DNA of 5,443 bases from Pyrinomonadaceae bacterium (GCA_013695245.1 JACDAW010000259.1:1-5443), one strand, 5' to 3'. Positions 1 to 5,223 are shown, counted from the stretch's first letter. Made by a program: numbers and translations. The notes: generated by a model from the letters alone, not told the origin.

Positions 1-2
1 GT

Positions 3-83
3 AGTAACGCCCGCACGGAGGTTTCGGGTTTTTGCTACGGCTTATTTAATAACGAGGAAATCAAATTTCCTTTAACCGCTTGA
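3..83 (+). CDS. possible 3' end of an upstream gene (uncertain)
   Basis: This frame is open from the window edge to a TGA at 81-83 and would encode 26 residues containing EVSGFCYGLFNNEE and ending PLTA. The TGA sits immediately before the ribosome-binding site of the first small peptide gene (AAGGAG, 84-89), a spacing typical of an operon. If real, it would be the tail of a gene co-transcribed with the peptides. Against it, another frame is also open from the edge to 73-75, the stretch is short, and I recognise no family. The region may equally be a noncoding leader, since it contains an inverted repeat at 55-71. Confidence 0.25.
   Translation, partial: SNARTEVSGFCYGLFNNEEIKFPLTA
55..71. repeat. 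7-bp inverted repeat upstream of first peptide gene
   Basis: AGGAAAT (55-61) and ATTTCCT (65-71) are perfect reverse complements separated by CAA. It lies 13 bases before the Shine-Dalgarno of the first peptide gene. It has no T-tract, so it is not an obvious terminator. It could be an operator or a small leader hairpin near the translation start. Function is inferred only from position. Confidence 0.4.
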
Positions 84-89
84 AAGGAG
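84..89 (+). promoter_or_regulatory. ribosome-binding site of first peptide gene
   Basis: AAGGAG lies 12 bases before the ATG at 102. The spacing is slightly long but the match is good, and it supports 102 as the start. The resulting N-terminus (MAIVSTMP) is also the one shared with the second peptide. Confidence 0.7.
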
Positions 90-101
90 CGTTAAATCAT
101 T

Positions 102-380
102 ATGGCTATTGTGAGCACAATGCCGAAAAAGGGCGAGGCTGCGAAGGTCTATGACATCCCCGATGCCGAACTTTCAAAATTTAAGGAAGTTCAAGCGACG
201 AAGGGCACGTATGACGAAGCTCAGTCGAAGATTCAAGGTGCGCAAGAGATCGGCGGCGCGGGCGCAGTTGACCTCGACAAAATGGATGTGCAGGCTTACA
301 GCGACATCTGTATTTGTTACTTCACCTACGGCGGTCAGGTTTACTACAAGTATATCTACTGCTGGCAAGATTGCCCGTAA
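102..380 (+). CDS. candidate RiPP/secreted-peptide precursor 1 (92 aa)
   Basis: I do not recognise the family. The 92-residue product has a leader-like part (about 1-65) rich in Lys, Asp, Glu and Ala, with a probable helix around YDIPDAELSKF (17-27) and an EIGGA double-glycine stretch at 49-53. A Tyr/Cys-rich C-terminal part begins near QAYSD (64-68). It has cysteines at 70, 72, 87 and 91, tyrosines at 66, 73, 76, 81, 82, 84 and 86, Trp88, and ends in Pro92. There is no hydrophobic signal peptide. The segment 69-88 alternates hydrophobic/aromatic residues around a central TYGGQ turn, which suggests a beta-hairpin. A close paralogue follows at 564 and an ABC exporter at 1094, the usual company of RiPP precursors. 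The tail has almost no Ser/Thr, which argues against a lanthipeptide. Cys- or aromatic-directed crosslinking, azole formation or plain disulfides remain possible. That it is a gene is well supported by the paralogue; the function is inference. Confidence 0.85.
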   Translation: MAIVSTMPKKGEAAKVYDIPDAELSKFKEVQATKGTYDEAQSKIQGAQEIGGAGAVDLDKMDVQAYSDICICYFTYGGQVYYKYIYCWQDCP

Positions 381-390
381 TCGGCGGAGA

Positions 391-433
391 CGGTTCGAGA
401 GCGCGCGCACAGCAGTCGCGGCGCGCTCAACCG
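391..433 (+). other. stem-loop just after first peptide gene
   Basis: GAGCGCGC (399-406) pairs with GCGCGCTC (421-428). After a 3-base bulge (396-398), CGGTT (391-395) pairs with AACCG (429-433). The 13-bp bulged hairpin starts 11 bases after the stop codon of the first peptide. No T-tract follows, so it is more likely an mRNA-stabilising 3' structure or attenuator than a full intrinsic terminator. Confidence 0.5.
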
Positions 434-457
434 ATGCGAAAGTGATTGACTGCCGAC

Positions 458-517
458 GAGGGCGGTGGCAGATGAGAAACGCAATGTAAAGCCCCCTTCT
501 CAGTTGCCGCCGCTCTC
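458..517 (+). other. long imperfect hairpin between the two peptide genes
   Basis: Bases 458-470 pair with 505-517 over 13 bp, including two G-T wobbles. After a 3x3 internal loop, GAGAA (474-478) pairs with TTCTC (497-501). The closing arm is followed by only three T residues (518-520). This could be a partial terminator or attenuator, or an RNA-processing site, upstream of the second peptide gene. The pairing can be read directly from the sequence; the role is inferred. Confidence 0.5.
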
Positions 518-547
518 TTTAGAAAGATGACAATCAACATTCTATTT

Positions 548-552
548 GGAGG
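548..552 (+). promoter_or_regulatory. ribosome-binding site of second peptide gene, decides the start
   Basis: GGAGG at 548-552 lies 11 bases before the ATG at 564. A TTG in the same frame at 546-548 overlaps this site and would add six residues (MEDEKI). That start would leave the gene without its own ribosome-binding site, and the extension is absent from the paralogue, so 564 is chosen. Confidence 0.8.
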
Positions 553-563
553 ATGAAAAGATC

Positions 564-836
564 ATGGCTATTGTCACTACAATGCCGAGCAAAGGCGGAA
601 CCGCCAAAGTTTATGATGTTCCCGATGCCGAACTTTCAAAATACACGGAAGTTGAGGCGACGAAAGCGACATACGACGAAGGTCAATCCCAGATTCAGGG
701 CGCCGAAGAGCTTGGCGGAGCGTTAGACCTTGATAAGATGGACGTGCAGGCCTACAGCGACATCTGCATCTGCTACTTCCGCTGGGGTCGCCGCGTGTAT
801 TACAAATACATCTATTGCTGGCAGTCCTGCCCGTAA
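564..836 (+). CDS. candidate RiPP/secreted-peptide precursor 2 (90 aa)
   Basis: This is a paralogue of the peptide at 102-380: about 71 of 90 aligned residues are identical, with one two-residue gap in the GGA/DLDK linker. It starts MAIVTTMPSKG. The leader block YDVPDAELSKY and the linker DLDKMDVQAYSDICICYF are conserved. All four cysteines, here at 68, 70, 85 and 89, and the VYYKYIYCWQ block are retained, and it also ends in CP. Differences in the tail are concentrated in the predicted turn (TYGGQ becomes RWGRR, more basic, with an extra Trp) plus Asp to Ser before the last Cys. Within the last 31 codons I count 12 synonymous and 5 amino-acid-changing codon differences, so selection maintains the peptide and this is not a recent copy or pseudogene. 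Two related products, or a two-component pair, may be made. Family unrecognised; precursor role inferred. Confidence 0.85.
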   Translation: MAIVTTMPSKGGTAKVYDVPDAELSKYTEVEATKATYDEGQSQIQGAEELGGALDLDKMDVQAYSDICICYFRWGRRVYYKYIYCWQSCP

Positions 837-929
837 TCGGTGTGCTCAAAACGGAGTTGATTTAAACCTCCGGGGCGGTTGCCACTGCAAGTCTTCGCGG
901 ACAAGTGATAGCCTCCTTAAAGGTAAGGA

Positions 930-979
930 TAGCGACAGAGAAGCGAACTAAGCGCAAGCTGCAAGCTTCTCTGTCGTTG
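930..979 (+). other. 15-bp stem-loop between second peptide gene and exporter
   Basis: Bases 930-944 pair with 965-979: the inner 12 bp (933-944 with 965-976) are perfect, and the outer three include two G-T wobbles. The 20-base loop contains AGC-GCAA-GCT (951-960), a mini-stem capped by a GNRA-type tetraloop, and a tandem GCAAGCT repeat (954-967) running into the closing arm. No T-tract follows. It begins 94 bases after the second peptide's stop. It could be a processing, stability or attenuation element that lowers exporter expression relative to the peptides. Confidence 0.5.
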
Positions 980-999
980 CTCCATTTATGCGAAAGCTA

Positions 1000-1029
1000 T
1001 TTTCAACAGTTACCTGACTGTTATATATT
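1000..1029 (+). promoter_or_regulatory. possible promoter of the exporter gene
   Basis: TTTTCA (1000-1005) and TATATT (1024-1029) are separated by 18 bases and resemble sigma-70 -35 and -10 boxes (4/6 and 5/6 matches). A 6-bp inverted repeat, AACAGT (1005-1010) and ACTGTT (1017-1022), lies in the spacer and could be an operator. This would give the exporter its own transcript with a leader of roughly 60 bases. The match is modest, and the AT-rich patch could be chance. Confidence 0.35.
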
Positions 1030-1093
1030 CATCCAACGCAATCGCGTCCCACTTTCGTTAGGTAATTTAAAACAAGTCAGAAAGGCGTTAGAT

Positions 1094-3235
1094 ATGTCGC
1101 AATCCCCGCCGCCCTCTGCTCCCTCCGGGATGCCGCTCGGAGCTAAACCGATGAAACCGGGCACTATGCCTGCCCCTGCCGGAAACGGCGCGCCGATGCC
1201 TGCTGCTGGTGGCGCTTCTCCCGCGCCTGCTGGCGGCATGAAGCCGATGCCCGCCGGGATGATGCCGGGCATGAAGGGAATGTCAATGGGACAGATGAGC
1301 GCGCGACCCTACATCGGACGCGCTCTTAAACTTCTCGGCAAACACAAAACCGTCGTCATCGTCTCGACTCTTTTCACGCTCGTCGGCGCGCTGATGCCTT
1401 TCCTCGTTAGCGCCTCGTTCGGGCCGCTGATTCAAATTCTTGGCCGCGCCTCTGCGAACGGCGACCTGAGCGGCGTGTGGACGCTCACGGGTTCGCTCTA
1501 CAGCAAAGCGGGCGCGGCAGAAGCGGGCGGGCTTACCGGATGGATGGCCACGCCGCTCACCTTCACAACCATCTTCATCGTCTGGGGTGTCTCCTCAGTC
1601 GTCGCTGTGCTAATCCGCTTCGTGCAACAGTGGATGACGACGAACATGGAACAAAAGCTTGTCAGCGAAATCCAGCAGGAAGTTTATGACCACACGCAAA
1701 CGCTTTCGCTCGACTTCTTTACTTCCGGCCAGACCGGCGCGCTCATGCAGCGCGTCCTTTCGGAATCGCAAGGCGTCCAACGCTTGCTCACAGGTGTTCT
1801 CTTAACGCCTCTGCTTGATGTCATAGTTCTATTTATCGCGCTCGCTTACCTCATCGGTTTGAGTTGGCAGATGACGATTGTCGCCTTCGCTCTGGGGCCG
1901 CTCGCCTTCCTGCTCTTCCGCTTCACGATGACGAAGTTGCAGCACGCGGCGGGCGACATGGCGATTACCTCCCGCGACTTGAGCGCAGAATTAAACGAAT
2001 CAATCGCTGGCATCGCCGACATTCAGGTTTTCAACGCGCAGGCGCGCCGCAGCCAGCGCTTCGGAACAGTCGCGCGCGCCGCCACGAGCGCCACCGCGCG
2101 CATGTTCGCGTGGATGCACCTCAGCAACACCGCTTCGCAAATCTATGTTGCGCTAAGCACGGCCGTCGTGCTCCTCGTAGGAATACGTTTCGGCACAGCG
2201 TTCGGCTTAACGCTCGCAAGTCTTATTGTCTTCGTCGGTTTCGTCCCCGCGATGTTCGCGCCCGTGCAAAGAGTGCTTACGTCTTATACAACCTACAAAT
2301 CGCTTGTGCCGAACGTCGTTGCGACCTACGAACTGCTCGACACGAAGCCGACGGTTTTAGAAAAACCCGGCGCGAAAGATTTAGGTGAGGTTCACGGTCA
2401 CGTTAAATTCGATAACGTCGTCTTCGGCTACACACCTGTGCAGCGCGTCTTGAACGGCATCTCTTTTAACATCCGCGAAGGCGAAACCGTTTCCTTCGTC
2501 GGCCCTATCGGCTGCGGCAAGTCAACGATCATGAATCTCTTGCTGCGCTTCCTTGAGCCGCAGTCGGGGCGCATCACCATCGAAGACAAAGACACTTCGG
2601 AAGTCACACTCAACAGCCTGCGCAATCAAGTTTCAAAACTCTCACAGTTCCCGTTCTTCTTGAAAGACACGATCCGCGAAAACGTCCGGCTTGGCAAAGA
2701 GAACGCAACCGACAACGAGATCGAAGAAGCGTGCCGCTTAGCGCACATTCATGACGTGATCGTTGACCCGGACAGGATGCCGCAAGGATACGACACGGTA
2801 GTTGACGTGCAAGTGCCTTCCGGCGGGCAGAAGCGTTTGATCGCGCTCGCGCGCTGCCTGATACGCAAACCTGAAGTCCTGCTGCTGGACGAACCGACGG
2901 AGAATTTAGACGCCGATCAGCGTAATCGTCTCACGCAAGTCATACGCGAATACGCGCAAGGCGAAGACAGACGCACGTGTCTTGTGATCAGCCACGACTT
3001 GAACTTTGTCGCCGCCGTCTCCGACCGCATCATCGTCCTCAAAGATGGCAAAGTTGTTGACGAAGGCACACACGATGAACTTGTGCAGCGCGAAGGTCTT
3101 TACAAAACGCTTTACGAGATGAAGAACATCGATCCGGCGCTCCTTCGCACGCGCGGCGGCGGGGCGGGAGGGGATGATGGACTTCCGCCCGGCGCGATGC
3201 CCGCAGGCGCAATGGGCATGGGCGTTCCCCTTTAA
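1094..3235 (+). CDS. ABC exporter, fused membrane and ATPase domains (713 aa), Met/Pro-rich tails
   Basis: A type I (ABCB/MsbA-like) half-transporter expected to dimerise in the inner membrane and export a substrate using ATP. Residues 1-70 are low complexity with 13 Met and 16 Pro. Six membrane segments lie near 86-106, 157-177, 236-256, 258-277, 349-365 and 374-396. The ATPase domain follows (about 436-680), with an A-loop Tyr in VVFGYTP, Walker A GPIGCGKS (470-477), a Q-loop in LSQFPFF, signature PSGGQ (575-579), Walker B LLLDEPT with Asp599/Glu600, and the switch His634 in ISHDL. All catalytic residues are present. The signature lacks the usual leading Leu, and the exporter TxVGExG loop before it is replaced by a shorter TVVDVQV. 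The tail (688-713) is again Gly/Pro/Met-rich. There is no C39 peptidase domain. ATG 1094 is chosen because AGAAAGG (1079-1085) precedes it; an upstream in-frame ATG at 905 would force translation through the 930-979 hairpin. It is probably the peptide exporter, judged from position; a lipid or drug exporter is the alternative. Confidence 0.9.
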   Translation: MSQSPPPSAPSGMPLGAKPMKPGTMPAPAGNGAPMPAAGGASPAPAGGMKPMPAGMMPGMKGMSMGQMSARPYIGRALKLLGKHKTVVIVSTLFTLVGALMPFLVSASFGPLIQILGRASANGDLSGVWTLTGSLYSKAGAAEAGGLTGWMATPLTFTTIFIVWGVSSVVAVLIRFVQQWMTTNMEQKLVSEIQQEVYDHTQTLSLDFFTSGQTGALMQRVLSESQGVQRLLTGVLLTPLLDVIVLFIALAYLIGLSWQMTIVAFALGPLAFLLFRFTMTKLQHAAGDMAITSRDLSAELNESIAGIADIQVFNAQARRSQRFGTVARAATSATARMFAWMHLSNTASQIYVALSTAVVLLVGIRFGTAFGLTLASLIVFVGFVPAMFAPVQRVLTSYTTYKSLVPNVVATYELLDTKPTVLEKPGAKDLGEVHGHVKFDNVVFGYTPVQRVLNGISFNIREGETVSFVGPIGCGKSTIMNLLLRFLEPQSGRITIEDKDTSEVTLNSLRNQVSKLSQFPFFLKDTIRENVRLGKENATDNEIEEACRLAHIHDVIVDPDRMPQGYDTVVDVQVPSGGQKRLIALARCLIRKPEVLLLDEPTENLDADQRNRLTQVIREYAQGEDRRTCLVISHDLNFVAAVSDRIIVLKDGKVVDEGTHDELVQREGLYKTLYEMKNIDPALLRTRGGGAGGDDGLPPGAMPAGAMGMGVPL

Positions 3236-3247
3236 GAATTTACAGCA

Positions 3248-3300
3248 AAAGAAAATCGGAGCGACGAGATTCAAACTCAAACGTCGCTCCGATTTTCTTT
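3248..3300. terminator. bidirectional intrinsic terminator between convergent genes
   Basis: Bases 3248-3266 and 3282-3300 form a 19-bp perfect inverted repeat with a 15-base loop. The GC-rich core (CGGAGCGACG and its complement) is flanked by A/T tracts, so a T-rich 3' end (GATTTTCTTT) is produced in both orientations. It lies 12 bases after the exporter stop and downstream of the minus-strand protease, so it can end both transcripts. Confidence 0.9.
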
Positions 3301-3366
3301 GGAATATTTTTGCGTTCACTTCGCTCAAGCGTTATCCCGAAAAACTTGAACGATGCGGAAGCCGCT

Positions 3367-4191
3367 TTATTCTTTCGTCACCGCTTCGCCCTCGCCTTCT
3401 TTCATTCGCTCTTGATTGCGCTGCGCGATGGCGTAAAGAATAGTTTTAATTTGAAACGGCGTGAGATCAGGATGAGCTTCTTTCATCAACGCGATGACGC
3501 CGACGATGTAGGGACACGCGAAGCTGTTGCCCGTCATGAGGCGATAGCCGCCGCCCGGCCACGTCGTGCGCACTTGCACGCCGGGCGCGACGAGTTCAAT
3601 TACTTCGCCGTAACGGTAGCCGAAATTAAACGGATCGTCGCCCGCGCGTTTGACGACCGAGACGAGAGACGATGAAAAGACGGACGGGAAACTCGTCTGC
3701 GGCAAATTGTTGGCGGCCGCGACGACGATGCAGCCCGTTTGGTAGGCGCGGTCAAGGAGATCGTGGAGCGGCCCGAAGAAGTCGCGCTTCGTCGTGCCGA
3801 GCGAGAGATTGATCACCTGCATCTTCTGCCCAATCGCCCACTCTAAGCCGCCTAAGAAAAGTTCGCCCGAACCGGAGTTGGCGGGGCCTAAAACCTTTAC
3901 GCTGTAAAGATCAACATCGGGCGCAACTTCTGTGATGATTCCGGCGCAAGCCGTTCCGTGTCCCGCCGCGTCGCCGGCCGTCGAAGGTCGCGCGCCGACG
4001 CGCCCGTCTTGCGCATAGATTTCAACCGACTCTTTAACCTTTCCCTTCAGCGCCGGATGCTCCGTGTCAATACCGCTATCAACGACCGCGACCCTCACGC
4101 CGCGCCCCGTGCAGTTCTGCCACATCACGTCCGGCGTGATCGCTTCCCATAAATTCGGCATTGCCCCGCGCCCCTGTTCCACCGCGCTCAT
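3367..4191 (-). CDS. S8 subtilisin-like serine protease, cytosolic type (274 aa)
   Basis: A compact subtilase catalytic domain with almost nothing else. The triad is visible: Asp38 in VAVVDSGID, His78 in GHGTACAG and Ser223 in GNSFACPYIVG. Asn161 in AAANN is the likely oxyanion-hole residue. There is no signal peptide, I9 pro-domain or membrane anchor, so it should act in the cytoplasm, as maturation proteases of some RiPP systems do (for example the PatA/PatG-type subtilases). The block around the serine departs from the usual GTSMATPHVAG: Asn replaces Thr, Cys replaces Thr before Pro, and Tyr replaces His. Extra cysteines are at 27, 82, 154 and 227. The last 15 residues are charged (QERMKEGEGEAVTKE). 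The ATG at 4189-4191 is supported by AGGAG (4204-4208, read on the minus strand) overlapping the stop of the upstream GAF gene, 15 bp away; the two are surely co-transcribed. The protease assignment is firm. The substrate is unknown, and the link to the peptides is inferred from proximity. Confidence 0.92.
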   Translation of the reverse strand: MSAVEQGRGAMPNLWEAITPDVMWQNCTGRGVRVAVVDSGIDTEHPALKGKVKESVEIYAQDGRVGARPSTAGDAAGHGTACAGIITEVAPDVDLYSVKVLGPANSGSGELFLGGLEWAIGQKMQVINLSLGTTKRDFFGPLHDLLDRAYQTGCIVVAAANNLPQTSFPSVFSSSLVSVVKRAGDDPFNFGYRYGEVIELVAPGVQVRTTWPGGGYRLMTGNSFACPYIVGVIALMKEAHPDLTPFQIKTILYAIAQRNQERMKEGEGEAVTKE

Positions 4192-4203
4192 ACTTTTACT
4201 CGT

Positions 4204-4208
4204 CTCCT
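4204..4208 (-). promoter_or_regulatory. ribosome-binding site of the S8 protease gene
   Basis: AGGAG on the minus strand lies 12 bases before the protease ATG and overlaps the TAG stop (4207-4209) of the GAF gene. This arrangement points to translational coupling within the operon. Confidence 0.7.
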
Positions 4209-5091
4209 ACATCAATCCGAAATAACTTCCGCCGTCGCCACCGCCCGTCGCTACACGCTTCTCCGAGAAACGCTCCAGAGCTTCGAGCACTTCACGACAC
4301 AGTTGGCGCTCCGCATCGCCACGACTCGCAATCTCGCGCAACGCCACCGCCATCCCCAACATGTCCCGATGCTCCGGCGCAGCGCGCACACTTTGCAGCC
4401 ATTTCTGCACCGGGCTGTTCTTCCTTCGCCCCTTCGCCGCGCCGCCGCTTGCCGCCGCCATCAATGATTCAGCATCCATCGCACGTTGAAACAAACTTTC
4501 GACAAGGCCGGAAGTTTCGTGCGCATCAACGAGTGTGGCAATCGCGTCGGCGAAGTACGCCGCCTTGTCCATTTCCTCCGGTGTAAACGGCTCGTAAGGC
4601 GGCTCGCCCTCGCGGTTGACGAACTGCAACACACCGACCACTTCGTCGCCCGCGCGCAAAGGTGTTGTCAGAAGCGTTTCAGTTTTATACCCGGTCGAGC
4701 GATCCACTTCGGCGTAAAAGGATTGCTCCTGCGCGACATCGGAGACGGCCATTGGCTGCCCGCTCGCAAAAACAAATCCAGCGATACCCTTACCCGGCGG
4801 GATCGTTATCCCCATCAACTTGTCTGCCACCTGCCCGATGGCAATCAAGAATTTCAATCCGCCCTCGTCGCCCTCGCGCACAATAACCGACGCTTCGTCG
4901 CAACCGACCGAACTCGCGGCCAAGCGCAAAAGGTTTTCAAGCGATTTTTTAAGCGGCGAGGTCATTGAAGTGGCCACGTCCACAGCGCTAATCGCCGCGC
5001 GCAGTTGCGCTTCAAAATCGCCGTTGCTGTTTTTCGCGTTCTTTTTCTTGCCGCGCCCGCTCGCCGCATCCTTATCGTTTTTCTTTGCCAT
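4207..5091 (-). CDS. GAF-domain protein (294 aa)
   Basis: A soluble protein with a very basic N-terminus (KK/GRGKKK, residues 3-20), a GAF domain at about 45-190, and a mostly helical C-terminal region of about 100 residues. The GAF core is recognisable from PPGKGIAGFVFASGQPMAVSDV (98-119, described by its GKGIAG and SDV ends), the FYAEVDRSTGYKTETLLTTPL stretch (125-145) and VVGVLQFVNR (151-160). GAF domains bind small ligands such as cyclic nucleotides or haem, or mediate dimerisation. The cyclic-nucleotide NKFDE-type motif is only vaguely present (N159-R160, F169), so the ligand cannot be named. No output domain (kinase, cyclase, GGDEF, DNA-binding) follows, so it may act through protein contact. 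The C-terminal part has a low-complexity AAASGGAAKGRRK linker (212-224) and a Gly-rich end (283-288). It is the first gene of an operon with the S8 protease. The start ATG is preceded by GAGG only four bases away, a weak site. Confidence 0.85.
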   Translation of the reverse strand: MAKKNDKDAASGRGKKKNAKNSNGDFEAQLRAAISAVDVATSMTSPLKKSLENLLRLAASSVGCDEASVIVREGDEGGLKFLIAIGQVADKLMGITIPPGKGIAGFVFASGQPMAVSDVAQEQSFYAEVDRSTGYKTETLLTTPLRAGDEVVGVLQFVNREGEPPYEPFTPEEMDKAAYFADAIATLVDAHETSGLVESLFQRAMDAESLMAAASGGAAKGRRKNSPVQKWLQSVRAAPEHRDMLGMAVALREIASRGDAERQLCREVLEALERFSEKRVATGGGDGGSYFGLM

Positions 5092-5150
5092 AATGCCTCA
5101 AGGGAATTTGAAATGAAGTTTACTTACTCGCGGCCAAAAGCTTTAGCGAG

Positions 5151-5216
5151 GAACTGCGTTTTTATTTAAACTCATGCCGCAAAAGAGCCGTCATTATACA
5201 GATTCGGCCGCAGTTC
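5151..5216. repeat. 8-bp inverted repeat around the minus-strand promoter
   Basis: GAACTGCG (5151-5158) and CGCAGTTC (5209-5216) are perfect complements 50 bases apart. The right arm falls in the spacer between the putative -35 and -10 boxes, and the left arm in the leader of the GAF gene. It might be a looping operator for the GAF-protease operon; chance is a real alternative for an 8-mer. Confidence 0.3.
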
Positions 5217-5223
5217 TGCACAA
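5193..5223 (-). promoter_or_regulatory. putative sigma-70 promoter of the GAF-protease operon
   Basis: Read on the minus strand, a perfect TATAAT lies at 5193-5198, with a weak TTGTGC (5218-5223) 19 bases upstream as the best -35 candidate. The sequence beyond it (5222-5242) is AT-rich and could help polymerase binding. Transcription would start near 5186, leaving a leader of about 95 bases before the ATG at 5091. Confidence 0.55.

Noticed and set aside
9..33. Terminator-like CCCG (10-13)...CGGG (25-28) followed by TTTTT (29-33)
   Set aside because: The stem is only 4 bp (5 with a wobble) with an 11-base loop, too weak to call. It also conflicts with the possible open frame over the same bases.
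446..474. TTGACT (446-451) as a -35 box for the second peptide gene
   Set aside because: No acceptable -10 hexamer lies 16-18 bases downstream, and the region is part of the long hairpin.
546..563. TTG start adding MEDEKI to the second peptide
   Set aside because: The TTG overlaps the GGAGG ribosome-binding site of the ATG at 564, and the first peptide has no such extension.
102..836. Lanthipeptide or classical bacteriocin precursor
   Set aside because: The core has almost no Ser/Thr to dehydrate, no LanM/LanB/LanC-like gene is present, and the exporter lacks a C39 domain.
391..979. CRISPR array or mobile element
   Set aside because: The intergenic inverted repeats differ from one another, there is no regular repeat-spacer pattern, and no transposase or integrase is encoded.
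905..1093. 63-residue N-terminal extension of the exporter
   Set aside because: It would run through the 930-979 hairpin, has no good ribosome-binding site, and is unlike exporter N-termini. ATG 1094 has AGAAAGG at proper spacing.
3174..3675. Overlapping plus-strand open frames across the terminator and protease 3' end
   Set aside because: They are shadows of the exporter and S8 genes, run through the terminator hairpin, and have no recognisable domain.
4161..4968. Plus-strand open frames opposite the GAF gene
   Set aside because: Their Arg/Pro/Ser-rich composition is typical of antisense frames in GC-rich DNA. The minus-strand GAF product has clear domain motifs.
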